A stretch of DNA of 64,000 bases from Nitrospinaceae bacterium (GTDB taxonomy: Bacteria > Nitrospinota > Nitrospinia > Nitrospinales > Nitrospinaceae), in assembly GCA_024644405.1 (NCBI GenBank), contig JAHELC010000002.1, positions 186,001 through 250,000 of the forward strand. The letters run 5' to 3'. A program made the position numbers and the translations under genes. Of the stretch, positions 36,864 to 45,892 are shown one piece after another (position 1 is the first letter of the stretch; each line of letters opens with the position of its first letter). A model generated the notes under the pieces. That model saw only the letters and a list, made by a program, of their open reading frames with translations. It was not told the origin of the DNA and did no database searches.

Positions 36864-37382
36864 ATGAATTGCCCAGCATGTAAGAATGAACTGAAGCCGT
36901 TGCAGATCACCGGTGTGAAGGTACAGGCCTGCGAGGGGAGTTGCGGCGGTCTCTGGTTCGAGTGGCACGAGATCAAAAAGCTGAAAGACCGAAATGCAGC
37001 GGCGGGGACGGAATTGCTCCGCGTGAAACGGGCGGAGGGCGTGCATGTGTTTCGGGACGTTCAGCACCCCTGCCCGCATTGCATACATACCTTATTGTAT
37101 CGGCATTGTTTCAACCGGGAATTTAAATACGAGGTCGATCAGTGTGCCAAGTGCGCCGGGTTCTGGCTGGATGCGGGCGCCCTGGCCCATCTGGCGCAAG
37201 ACGCGCCAACGGAATCCGATCAGCAAAAAGCGGCGGCCTATTTCAAAAGTCTGTTCGAGGAAAGCTTAAAGCCTGAAAACCTCACGGATCCGGATACCCA
37301 GGAAGCGGCGCAAACCATCGTCCATATCTTCCGCTTCCTGACTCCGCAGGTGCTGTTTCCAACGAAAACTCCGCTAAACTGA
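36864..37382 (+). CDS. Double zinc-ribbon protein (zf-TFIIB type)
   Basis: A 172-residue cytosolic protein. Two Cys clusters match the TFIIB-type zinc ribbon: CPAC...CEGSCGGLWFEWHEIKKL at the N-terminus and CPHC...CAKCAGFWLDAGALAHL in the middle. The G(L/F)WxxxxEL tail after each ribbon is the family hallmark. The ATG at 36864 is chosen because the zinc site follows immediately. Function is unknown; it is probably a regulatory or metal-handling adaptor. Confidence 0.8.
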   Translation: MNCPACKNELKPLQITGVKVQACEGSCGGLWFEWHEIKKLKDRNAAAGTELLRVKRAEGVHVFRDVQHPCPHCIHTLLYRHCFNREFKYEVDQCAKCAGFWLDAGALAHLAQDAPTESDQQKAAAYFKSLFEESLKPENLTDPDTQEAAQTIVHIFRFLTPQVLFPTKTPLN

Positions 37383-37592
37383 TTCCCGCCGCTGGTAACT
37401 TTAAATTGTCAGTTGGCCTATTAACCGGCCAATCACACAGTTCGGCTTTTAGAAAATTGCTCCGGGCCACGCCCGGCAAGAGCAGATTTTGCCCGTTGGG
37501 CAGTTCTTGCCCGATGAATTGGTCCTTCCGGTCTCCTCTATTCCAACCATAACGCTCACGATTTCAAACATTTCCTACCGGGTAACCGGTTT

Positions 37593-37608
37593 TGGCATAG
37601 GGCTTGCT
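37593..37608 (+). promoter_or_regulatory. Sigma-54 (-24/-12) promoter of the hook operon
   Basis: TGGCATAGGGCTTGCT keeps the invariant GG (37594-37595) and GC (37606-37607) exactly ten bases apart and matches TGGCAC-N5-TTGCW at nearly every position. It lies 62 bases before the fliK start. Class II/III flagellar hook genes are sigma-54 dependent in many bacteria. Confidence 0.75.
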
Positions 37609-37669
37609 CCCTATAAGTCGGATCATTACCCGAATTGTGCATTGTGATCAATATTAAGGGAAACAATCA

Positions 37670-39274
37670 GTGGTCAACGGAACCCAAATTCTGAACTCGA
37701 TTCTGGATATCCCGGTCAAACCGGAGTCGTCCTTTCAAGCGTCCCATTTGGAACGCAGTGAGCGCGAGCGGTTTGATCATGTGCTCCAGGCCCGGGTGGA
37801 TTCCCGTCAAGACGAGTTACCATCGCAGTCTTTTGAAGCCAGGGAACGATCGGATCATTCAAGGCAACAGGATCCGGTTGCAAAAGACGAAATCAAACCT
37901 TCATCGCACACGGACCCTCGACCCAACGACTCACGTCCCGTAACCCCGGACAGGGAACAGCGGGACCCGTCGGCCCTGCAGGATGACAAGACTCATTCCG
38001 AGGATCCAGCACCTAAAGAACGGATCAACCCTTTTGCATTGCCGCTGGAACTTTTGACTCGGGATTTGAACCCGCCGGAGGCATTGGACGGTCTCCTCAA
38101 CACTCGGGGTTTGAACGCAGAGGGAACCCCTGCCATTGACACCCTTAAGGAATTGCTGGCCGGTTTGAACATCGATTCGGAAACGATTAATCAACTGGTC
38201 GAAGCATTGAATCACAGAGACGCGGCAGGCGTTCAAGGCATTCTCAACGCCCTGCGCGGTTTGCTTCAGGCGTCCAATCAAGTGGCTCAGGCCCCTGTGG
38301 CTGAAATCGTTTCTGAAATTACCGGAAACCGTTTGAATCAACCGGAACAACGGGCATTGGACCTGCTGGTGCGTGCCGGGTTGACGCAGGAAGAAGCACG
38401 ACAGGTGATCCAACAGATACGCACCGGTAACCTCCCGCAACCCGCCACTGACAATGCAACTCAACCGGCAAAAACCGCCCTGGATGCCATCGTGTCAAAA
38501 TTGAATTCCGAAAATTCCAACGGTTCAGGCAATCTACAAAACGGCGACTCCAGTGGTTCCGCCAAAAACTCCTCCGAGGGCCCGCGCCATTTTACGGGAC
38601 TGGCGGCGGAGCGGCTGGAAACGCTGGCTTCTCTGATCGCACCGGATAAAGCCGGAAACGCCCAAACCAATCCGTTGATTGCCAAACTGTCCGCCTCGCC
38701 CTTGTTGAACCTGAACGCATCCGGGCAACCGGCTCAAGGTGTCCTGGCCGAGGGATCGCAGGCACCTGCGGCGGTAGCCGACGCGGCGGCCAAGGGCGCT
38801 GAGTTTGTGAAACCGGCGGTGACGGAAACGTATAACGGACGGGCGTCGATGGACAAACCGATCACCGCACAGATCATTGAAAAATTCACGCTGCGGGGTT
38901 TTGGCAATCAGAGAGAAGTGCATATCAAACTGGACCCGCCCTCCCTGGGTACCCTTCGCATGAATGTCTCGTCCAGCGGTGAAACCGTGCGCGCCACGAT
39001 CGTCGCGGAAAACCATGTCGTGAAATCGGTCATTGAAAACAATTTATCGCAGTTGAAAGACTCCATCACTCACCAGGGCGTCAAGATTGACAGCTTCAAC
39101 GTCCTGGTGGGCGGCAATGCCAGCCATTCGGCGGAGGGACACAAAACCGCTTTGGATTATCTTGGACAACTGGGCCGGGAAGGGTTGACGGCCCACGAAC
39201 AGGCGGAAGAAACAGTGACTTTGCACCGACCCATTTTTATGAATGAAAACCAATCCTTCAGCATCTTCGCCTGA
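37670..39274 (+). CDS. fliK: Flagellar hook-length control protein
   Basis: A 534-residue protein. Its N-terminal two-thirds are low-complexity, rich in Gln, Pro, Ser and Glu, as in other FliK rulers. The C-terminal Flg_hook domain (about 400-490) is clear: VHIKLDPPSLGTLRMNV, RATIVAENHVVKSVIENNL and LKDSITHQGVKIDSFNV. It starts with GTG, preceded by GGGAAAC. It would measure hook length and switch export specificity. It heads fliK-flgD-flgE. Confidence 0.9.
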   Translation: MVNGTQILNSILDIPVKPESSFQASHLERSERERFDHVLQARVDSRQDELPSQSFEARERSDHSRQQDPVAKDEIKPSSHTDPRPNDSRPVTPDREQRDPSALQDDKTHSEDPAPKERINPFALPLELLTRDLNPPEALDGLLNTRGLNAEGTPAIDTLKELLAGLNIDSETINQLVEALNHRDAAGVQGILNALRGLLQASNQVAQAPVAEIVSEITGNRLNQPEQRALDLLVRAGLTQEEARQVIQQIRTGNLPQPATDNATQPAKTALDAIVSKLNSENSNGSGNLQNGDSSGSAKNSSEGPRHFTGLAAERLETLASLIAPDKAGNAQTNPLIAKLSASPLLNLNASGQPAQGVLAEGSQAPAAVADAAAKGAEFVKPAVTETYNGRASMDKPITAQIIEKFTLRGFGNQREVHIKLDPPSLGTLRMNVSSSGETVRATIVAENHVVKSVIENNLSQLKDSITHQGVKIDSFNVLVGGNASHSAEGHKTALDYLGQLGREGLTAHEQAEETVTLHRPIFMNENQSFSIFA

Positions 39275-39315
39275 TGGGATGGAAGCCAATAAAGTTTTAG
39301 CAGGAGGCAGGACTC

Positions 39316-39975
39316 ATGATTGAAGGACTTATACCCAGCTCGTTATCCACCACAACGACCACCCCGGCCAGCGCGCAATCACCGTTGGGCAAGGAGGATT
39401 TCCTCCAGTTGCTGGTGGCCCAGCTCAGCACGCAGGATCCGTTGAACCCGATGGACAGCCGGGAGTTCAGCGCTCAGCTGGCCCAGTTCAGCGCCCTCGA
39501 GCAGATGACCAACGTCAACGCCACGCTGGAAGATCTGGTCAAAGCGCAACAGGCGATGGGTAATTCCTCGATGATCAGCCTCATCGGCAAAAATGTCGAC
39601 ATCCCCGGGAATTCGTTTGAATACACCCAGGGGGAGACCACCAACCTGACCTATACACTCGGTGAGGAGGCCAGTACGACAAAAATAGAAATTTATAACG
39701 CCGCCGGGGTTCTGGTGAATACCCTCAGCGGTCCCGGTGCAAAAGGCAGCAACCTGACCATTTGGAACGGACTCGACAGCCAGGGCAACCCCGTCGGTTC
39801 CGGATTCTATACCTTCAAAGTCCAGGCGACGGATTCTTCAGGGAAACTCGTCGGCGCTGAGACGTTCACCACCGGTCTGGTAACGGACGTGTTGTTTGAG
39901 GAAGGCGAAGCGTTTGCCGTGGTCAACGGTCAGAAGCTGCCCGCTGAACAAATTACGAGAGTATCCATCAACTAA
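39316..39975 (+). CDS. flgD: Flagellar hook assembly (capping) protein
   Basis: A 219-residue hook cap protein. The conserved N-terminus reads LGKEDFLQLLVAQLSTQDPLN, then MDSREFSAQLAQFSALEQM. The C-terminal Ig-like part has GLDSQGNPVGSGFYTFKV, the FlgD hallmark. A strong AGGAGGCAGG ribosome binding site precedes it. It sits between fliK and flgE, its usual place. Confidence 0.95.
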   Translation: MIEGLIPSSLSTTTTTPASAQSPLGKEDFLQLLVAQLSTQDPLNPMDSREFSAQLAQFSALEQMTNVNATLEDLVKAQQAMGNSSMISLIGKNVDIPGNSFEYTQGETTNLTYTLGEEASTTKIEIYNAAGVLVNTLSGPGAKGSNLTIWNGLDSQGNPVGSGFYTFKVQATDSSGKLVGAETFTTGLVTDVLFEEGEAFAVVNGQKLPAEQITRVSIN

Positions 39976-39992
39976 GAAGCAGGAGAACGGTT

Positions 39993-41261
39993 ATGTCACT
40001 TATAGGCACACTCACAACGGGCGTTTCGGGAGTTTTAACCAATTCCCGTGCACTGAATATCATTGGGGACAACATCTCCAACGTCAATACCACGGGTTTC
40101 AAAAGCAGTAAGGCGGTGTTTGGAGACTTGTTCAGCACCTCGCTGGCCGGTGGCACCCTGACTTCACAGGTGGGCAAGGGCGCCCAGTTGCTGGGTTCCC
40201 TGCAATCGTTCGAGCAGGGCGCCTTCGAAAATTCCACCAGCGCTTTGGATCTCGCAGTCGACGGCAACGGATTTTTCATCGTCAACGACGGCACCGGCAA
40301 CTTTTATACCCGCGCCGGACAATTCCGCATCAACGAAAACGGCCTGGTGGAAACCCTCACCGGTGAAATCCTGCAGGGATTCCAGATTACCAATAATGTC
40401 GTGGGCACGACACTGACGGACGTCAGTCTGACCGGCCTGCAATCCTCGCCTCAGTCCACGACAATATTTACCCTGGGCGCGCAGTTGGACGGTTCGGAAG
40501 TCGCCGGGTTTACCTTCAACTCACCCATCCAGGTTTTCAACTCCGTGGGAACACAGGATATTTTGAACATCCAGTTCACCAAGCAGTCGTCTACCACCAA
40601 TCGTTGGGACGTTTTGATTACCTCGCAGGAAGGAGTTGTCTCAGCGGCCACTGATTCAGGGTTTGTGGAGTTCGATACGTCGGGGCAACTGGTAGATGTG
40701 GATATCGGCGTCGCTGTTGCAGGGCTTAGTGTGTTGGATTGGGACATCGATGTTGATTATTCCGCAGCCTCACCTCCGGCCGCGGCTCAAACCATAACCT
40801 GGGACTTGGCCGATACTTCCGCCCCTGCCCTCACTAATGGTGATATAACCGGCTTTGCTACGAGTTCGAGCAACAACTCTGTCATTCAGGACGGATTCGG
40901 GTCCGGTATCCTGATCGGCGTGGCGGTCGATTTCGATGGCACGGTTGCCGGACTGTTCGACAACGGCCAATCGCAACCGCTGTTCCAGCTGGGTCTGGCC
41001 AACTTTTTGTCGCCGACCGGTTTGACGCGATTGGGACAAAACCTGTTCGGCGAGTCGCGATTGTCCGGCCAGCCGGTGATCTCCCTGCCGCAGACCGGGG
41101 CTTTCGGTTCCGTGCTGGGCAATACGCTGGAATTGTCAAACGTGGACCTGGCGGCAGAGTTCGTGCAATTGATCAAGACCCAGCAGGCCTTCCAGGCCAG
41201 CGCGCGAATCATCAGCACAACGGATGACTTGCTCACTGAAACGGTGAACCTGACGCGTTAA
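39993..41261 (+). CDS. flgE: Flagellar hook protein
   Basis: A 422-residue hook subunit. The N-terminal rod motif is ALNIIGDNISNVNTTGFKSS. Middle domains follow (LDLAVDGNGFFIVNDG, FYTRAGQFRINENG). The C-terminus has SNVDLAAEFVQLIKTQQAFQ and ARIISTTDDLL. It is of ordinary length and is followed at once by a strong terminator. Confidence 0.96.
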   Translation: MSLIGTLTTGVSGVLTNSRALNIIGDNISNVNTTGFKSSKAVFGDLFSTSLAGGTLTSQVGKGAQLLGSLQSFEQGAFENSTSALDLAVDGNGFFIVNDGTGNFYTRAGQFRINENGLVETLTGEILQGFQITNNVVGTTLTDVSLTGLQSSPQSTTIFTLGAQLDGSEVAGFTFNSPIQVFNSVGTQDILNIQFTKQSSTTNRWDVLITSQEGVVSAATDSGFVEFDTSGQLVDVDIGVAVAGLSVLDWDIDVDYSAASPPAAAQTITWDLADTSAPALTNGDITGFATSSSNNSVIQDGFGSGILIGVAVDFDGTVAGLFDNGQSQPLFQLGLANFLSPTGLTRLGQNLFGESRLSGQPVISLPQTGAFGSVLGNTLELSNVDLAAEFVQLIKTQQAFQASARIISTTDDLLTETVNLTR

Positions 41262-41281
41262 TCGTCAACCTCACCGAGATT

Positions 41282-41311
41282 AAAACCCGGACCCCAGGGT
41301 CCGGGTTTTTT
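41282..41311 (+). terminator. Rho-independent terminator of fliK-flgD-flgE
   Basis: AAAACCCGGACC (41282-41293), loop CCAG and GGTCCGGGTTTT (41298-41309) form a perfect 12-bp stem followed by more T. It closes the operon 20 bases after the flgE stop. Confidence 0.92.
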
Positions 41312-41483
41312 ATTGGGACCTTTGTATTCAGGTTTCAATAACTTGCTTCCTTTTTAAAATGTGCTTAATGATTTTCTCTGACCATCAACGGTCAACCTGT
41401 TCGCCCTCCGGGGCGGCGAATCGCCGCTGATAATTTTTGATAATTTACAATTGCGGCCAGGATTTAACAATGGCTGATAACGG

Positions 41484-42338
41484 CTAGCCAGTTCCCTCTT
41501 CCGGTAGGGAGGAGGCGCAGCGGAACCCCTGCCAGATTTTGAAAATATCGGGGTGTTCGTTGAAGCGATACGTGGTGCGCATGTAGTAGGCTTTGTAATA
41601 CCAGTTGCCGCCACGCAGGACTTTGCTGATTCCCGTTTCCGGGCCCTGCGGATCGTGTTCGGGCGAATGCTCGTAATAACTGTCCTCATACCAGTCCGCC
41701 ACCCATTCCCACACGTTGCCCGCCATGTGATGCACACCGTAGGGAGATTGTCCCTGGGGCAGGGTATCGACCGGCTCCATGGCGTCGAATCCGACTTTGG
41801 AAAATTTTCGGCGAAACGTCACGAAATCATTGTGGGGAAACTGGTTGCCCCAGGGGAAAATTCTTTCATCGGTCCCGCGTGCGGCTTTTTCCCATTCGGC
41901 TTCGGTGGGCAGGCGTTGGCCCCGCGAACGACAGTAGGCATCGGCCCCATACCAGGACACCCGGTTGGCGGGATGCTTCTCCAATCCCGGACGCGCGCGA
42001 TACCCGCCCTCTGCTTTTTCAATGGTGACAGCGGTTCCCATTTCGATGTAGCGCTCGGCGTCATCGGAATGCGCATTTAAAAATTCGGCAAAGTCCTGGG
42101 CGGTCACCTCATAACGATCGATATAATATTCGCTGAGAATAACTTCGTGAACCGGTTCTTCGTCGGTATCGCCCCACTCGTGTTCATTTTCGATAACCGC
42201 TCCCATGAGAAAGGGTCCGGCGGGAATTTGCACCTTGTTCTCACTCGCCGGCTGTGTCGAGGTGACGCCGTTACAACTCGAGCCCCAGAGACAGAGCGCA
42301 CACAATATTAACAGTTTGCCGGATTCGATTGGATTCAT
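41484..42338 (-). CDS. SUMF1/FGE-sulfatase-fold lipoprotein
   Basis: A 284-residue lipoprotein (signal peptide with lipobox GSSC, Cys22) carrying one formylglycine-generating-enzyme-like domain: IPAGPFLMGAVI, YYIDRYEVTAQDFAEFL, RLPTEAEWEKAARG, PYGVHHMAGNVWEWVADWY, VLRGGNWYY. The two catalytic Cys of true FGE near the C-terminus are absent (RGGNWYYKAYYMRTTYRF), so sulfatase activation is unlikely. Related proteins are periplasmic binding or structural proteins. No sulfatase gene is nearby. Confidence 0.85.
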   Translation of the reverse strand: MNPIESGKLLILCALCLWGSSCNGVTSTQPASENKVQIPAGPFLMGAVIENEHEWGDTDEEPVHEVILSEYYIDRYEVTAQDFAEFLNAHSDDAERYIEMGTAVTIEKAEGGYRARPGLEKHPANRVSWYGADAYCRSRGQRLPTEAEWEKAARGTDERIFPWGNQFPHNDFVTFRRKFSKVGFDAMEPVDTLPQGQSPYGVHHMAGNVWEWVADWYEDSYYEHSPEHDPQGPETGISKVLRGGNWYYKAYYMRTTYRFNEHPDIFKIWQGFRCASSLPEEGTG

Positions 42339-42408
42339 TGGGACCCTGGACTTGCGGTTTATGCATCAATAGGGAAAAGATTGTAACAGGAAAGAAAGCG
42401 GGGAGAAA

Positions 42409-44241
42409 TTATTTTTCGGGCGTCGCGGGTTGCGTGCCTTCTGTCGTGGTATTGGGGTCGGGATTGCGGGAGCTCAATAGAGAGCGCTCCTGAGGAAGAA
42501 AAACATCGAAACAGGTACCGCGGCCCGGTTCACTCTCCACTCCAATGTGGCCGGCAAAACGTTCCACAATCTGTTTGACCGTCGGCAGTCCCAATCCCAC
42601 GCCTTCTTCGCGGGTGGTGAAAAAGGGATCGAAGATACTTTCCTGCTCTTCCGGGGGAATGCCCCGGCCCTGATCTTCAACGATGATCACCACGCCACGA
42701 CGATTCGTTTCAAACTTCTTGTGTTTGTAGCCTTCCACTTTTTTAATGGTCATTGTCAGGTTGCCCGATTTATCCATGGCCTGGATCCCATTGATGCACA
42801 GGTTCCATATCATTTGTTTGATCTGGGCTTCTTCGCTCTGAATGATGATGTGGTCGGGCGGGGCCACCAGTTGGATGTTGATACTCGGGTCATATTCATT
42901 ACTGTTTTTCATGAGAATGATGATGTCCTGCAGCAATTGCGTTAAATCGATCACCGTACTCTTGCTTTTACGCGGCTGGGCATAGGACAGAAAGTCGGTG
43001 ACGATCTCGTTGACCCGCTCTGTCTCCTTGAGAACGATATTCATCAACTGCTGTTGTTGTGCGTCTGTCTTCAGGGTGCCTTGCAGGACCTGGATGGAAC
43101 CGCTGAGGGAAGCCAGGGGATTGCGGATTTCATGGGCCAGACCCGCAGAGAATTTCCCTACCGCCGCCAATTGCTCCGACTGTTTCATTTTCTCTTCCAT
43201 TTTATGGATCTCGGTCCGGTCTTCGAACACGCAGATATATCCCTCCAACTGCTGTTCGAGATTTTTTTTGGCATCCGCTTCCGGGCTCAACAGGTAGCTG
43301 ATTTTCATGGAAATCAATATGGTTTCACCATCCCGCCGGGTGCATTCTCCCTCCATATGGTGGGGCATGGAAAATTCCTTATCTTTGTCCACGAATAAAT
43401 CATTCAACTCTTTCATCGGCAACAACTGGTAACAATACTTGCCGATGCATTCGCCCTGAGAAAACCCGGTGATGCTTTCACAGGCCAGGTTGACGGCCGT
43501 GACGCGTCCTTCAAGATCGGTGGTCATCAAGCCATTGACCATATGCTGGACGACGTTCCGGTGAAACTCCTGAAGTTTTTTAAAGTCTATATTTTTGGTT
43601 TGAAGCTCATCTTTGATGAGTCTCAGTCGGTTGTTGAGAATACTGCTGAGATACGCCACGGCGAAAAAGGAAGCGATATTCAGGGCAATCGTGTAAAACA
43701 GGTAAGCCCCCTGATAGGACACCGTGGATTTGTGGAAAAAATAAATCGGATTGATCACATTGAAGTATTCCAGGTCCACCAGCAGTCCGTAAATGATACT
43801 GGCTCCGGAAGCGGTCAAATAACACGCGGCCCGGGGAAGCATGACGCTTGAGCCGACGATTACAAACAGGAATAAAAAGGATAGGGGGCTTTCTACTCCT
43901 CCGGTGGTGAATATAATGCCGCCGACCACGCACAGATCTCCCAGGACCTGGAACCAGGCGACGGACAGCAGATTCATTTGTATGCGCAGAAAAAGGGCGC
44001 TGGCCAGCGCTAGAAAGTAAGCGGCGCACAGAACTGCGCTCAGGGGAACAATGGGGGTTTCCTGGAGAGAGTTACGCTCAAAGGCGATGACCAGCAGAAG
44101 AAACCCGGTCAGGAAAACGATCCGCAAAACCATGATCGTTTTTACCCGCAGGAGAAGTTCCTTGTCCGGGTTTTCCCGCGTTGCATTCATAACGTTACCA
44201 GGCGGAATCAGAGCCATTTTTTGGCGGAGCCCTTCCAGCAC
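42409..44241 (-). CDS. pilS: Membrane sensor histidine kinase, PilS-like
   Basis: A 610-residue kinase. About six membrane helices (residues 35-210) are followed by a PAS domain (NVVQHMVNGLMTTDLEGRV) and a PAC region. The HisKA phospho-acceptor reads FSAGLAHEIRNPLASLSGSI. The ATPase domain has N (WNLCINGIQAMDKS), G1 (VEDQGRGIPPEE) and G2 (GVGLGLPTVKQIVERFAGHIG) boxes. The H-box and membrane layout match PilS/NtrB-type kinases. It is last in the pilus operon, after pilC. A PilR partner is not seen here. Confidence 0.85.
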   Translation of the reverse strand: MLEGLRQKMALIPPGNVMNATRENPDKELLLRVKTIMVLRIVFLTGFLLLVIAFERNSLQETPIVPLSAVLCAAYFLALASALFLRIQMNLLSVAWFQVLGDLCVVGGIIFTTGGVESPLSFLFLFVIVGSSVMLPRAACYLTASGASIIYGLLVDLEYFNVINPIYFFHKSTVSYQGAYLFYTIALNIASFFAVAYLSSILNNRLRLIKDELQTKNIDFKKLQEFHRNVVQHMVNGLMTTDLEGRVTAVNLACESITGFSQGECIGKYCYQLLPMKELNDLFVDKDKEFSMPHHMEGECTRRDGETILISMKISYLLSPEADAKKNLEQQLEGYICVFEDRTEIHKMEEKMKQSEQLAAVGKFSAGLAHEIRNPLASLSGSIQVLQGTLKTDAQQQQLMNIVLKETERVNEIVTDFLSYAQPRKSKSTVIDLTQLLQDIIILMKNSNEYDPSINIQLVAPPDHIIIQSEEAQIKQMIWNLCINGIQAMDKSGNLTMTIKKVEGYKHKKFETNRRGVVIIVEDQGRGIPPEEQESIFDPFFTTREEGVGLGLPTVKQIVERFAGHIGVESEPGRGTCFDVFLPQERSLLSSRNPDPNTTTEGTQPATPEK

Positions 44242-44256
44242 TTGGGATAGGGAGGC

Positions 44257-45450
44257 TTAAACGGTTTCGCCCATTTTGAAGATCGGAAGATACATGGCCA
44301 CCACGATAAAACCCACCACGATGCCCAGAAAAACCATCAGCATGGGTTCGAGAAGAGCCGTTAGACCTTCAACCGCGGTATCCACTTCTTCGTCGTAAAA
44401 ATCGGCGATTTTGGACAACATGGCATCCAGGGCACCGGCCGACTCACCGACATCGATCATCTGGATCACCATCGGAGGGAAAACATTTTCACGGGCAAGC
44501 GGAGCGGCGATGGTTTCACCTTCCTTGATGGCTTCAATTGAATTCAAAATGGCAATCTCGACAATCTTGTTGCCCGCAGTCCGGGCACAAATGTCCATAC
44601 CCTCAATCAGAGGCACACCGCTGGCGAGCAGGGTGCCCAGGGTCCGGGAAAACTTGGCCGTCGATACTTTACGAATGAGCATACCGAAAACGGGAAGCTT
44701 CAAGGCAAACCGATCGATTTCAATATTACCGCGTTCGGTGGCGTATACTTTTTTGAACAAAATGAAAAACAGAACGGGCCCGCCGAGAATGTAATACCAT
44801 TGGTTCCTGAAAAAATCACTGATGTCCATGACCAGCGCGGTGGGCCCGGGCAATTCCGCACCGCCACCTGAAAACATGGTGGCAAACGTGGGAATGACGA
44901 ATACCATCAGAAACGCAACAACCGTGACAGCAACGGTTATAATCGCTCCCGGGTAGACCATGGCGGATTTTACTTTCTTTTTCAGGGCCAGCGCTTTTTC
45001 AATGTAGTTGGCCAACCGTCCCAGGATGGTGTCCAGAATACCCCCGGCTTCTCCGGCTTCCACGAGGTTGGCATAGAGGGAATTGAACACCTTCGGATGT
45101 TTTCTCATGGCATCGGAAAGGTTGCTTCCGGATTCGATATCCGCTTTAACTTTCGTGATGACTTCGCCGAAGCTGGGGTTGTCGGCCTGCTTTCCCAGAA
45201 TTTCCAGGCATTGCACCAGGGGAAGACCTGCGTCTACCATCGTGGAAAACTGGCGGGTGAAGATTACAATGTCCCGCTCAGTAATCGGCTTTTTATTGCT
45301 GAGGAAATCGCTTTCGAATTTCTTCTTGACGCGGGTAACGGCAATGTTCCTGGATTTCAGCTTCGCAAGGGCGCCTTGTTCGTCTTCGGCTTCAATCTCG
45401 CCGCTTTGAACCTTACCCTTGATCGTTGTTTTGTATTTATATGTCGGCAT
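44257..45450 (-). CDS. pilC: Type IV pilus inner-membrane platform protein
   Basis: A 397-residue GspF/PilC family protein with two homologous halves (FTRQFSTMVDAGLPLVQCLE; FSRTLGTLLASGVPLIEGMD) and three membrane segments. GEAGGILDTILGRLANY and GESAGALDAMLSKIADFY are the paired conserved motifs. It anchors the PilB/PilT ATPases. It lies between a cNMP-binding protein and pilS. Confidence 0.95.
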   Translation of the reverse strand: MPTYKYKTTIKGKVQSGEIEAEDEQGALAKLKSRNIAVTRVKKKFESDFLSNKKPITERDIVIFTRQFSTMVDAGLPLVQCLEILGKQADNPSFGEVITKVKADIESGSNLSDAMRKHPKVFNSLYANLVEAGEAGGILDTILGRLANYIEKALALKKKVKSAMVYPGAIITVAVTVVAFLMVFVIPTFATMFSGGGAELPGPTALVMDISDFFRNQWYYILGGPVLFFILFKKVYATERGNIEIDRFALKLPVFGMLIRKVSTAKFSRTLGTLLASGVPLIEGMDICARTAGNKIVEIAILNSIEAIKEGETIAAPLARENVFPPMVIQMIDVGESAGALDAMLSKIADFYDEEVDTAVEGLTALLEPMLMVFLGIVVGFIVVAMYLPIFKMGETV

Positions 45451-45470
45451 ATCCTGTTAGAATCCTCAAC

Positions 45471-45890
45471 CTAATGTTGCGATGAAAAGGAAGAAATAAT
45501 ACTACGCGTTTTTTCCAACTCCAGGCCGATCTTGGACAATTGGTCACTGGTATAGCGCAACCGGTCGACCAGGGCTTTGACAATAGCCCGCACATCCTCC
45601 GGAAGTTTGGATACAATATCTTCAAACTGTTCCCTTTCAATGACGCCTATGGTCACGTTGCCCACCGCTACCACACTGGCGCTTCTGACAGACTGGGAAA
45701 TCAGACCCATTTCTCCAAATACTTCGCCTTTGCTCAAGGTATTGATCAGAATACTTTTCTTGTCCACCTTTTTAGTGATGCTTACTTTTCCCTCAAAAAT
45801 GATGTAGGCGTTGTTGCTGACAATGCCTTCTGAAACAATAACGTCGCCATTGGCGTATCTTTGAATGTTTGGTGTTTCTTGAAATGACAT
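45471..45890 (-). CDS. Cyclic-nucleotide-binding domain protein
   Basis: A 139-residue protein made of one cNMP-binding (Crp-like) domain: YANGDVIVSEGIVSNNAYIIFEG, then LSKGEVFGEMGLISQSVRSASVVAVGNVTIGVI. The GE-LI...RSA phosphate-binding cassette is close to consensus except that the key Arg context is RSAS. There is no DNA-binding helix-turn-helix, so it is a regulator by binding, not a Crp transcription factor. It sits directly between pilC and a zinc-ribbon gene. A link between cAMP or cGMP and pilus motor control is inferred from position. Confidence 0.85.
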   Translation of the reverse strand: MSFQETPNIQRYANGDVIVSEGIVSNNAYIIFEGKVSITKKVDKKSILINTLSKGEVFGEMGLISQSVRSASVVAVGNVTIGVIEREQFEDIVSKLPEDVRAIVKALVDRLRYTSDQLSKIGLELEKTRSIISSFSSQH

Positions 45891-45892
45891 GA

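Noticed and set aside
41484-42338. True formylglycine-generating enzyme
   Set aside because: The catalytic cysteine pair is missing and the protein is a lipoprotein.
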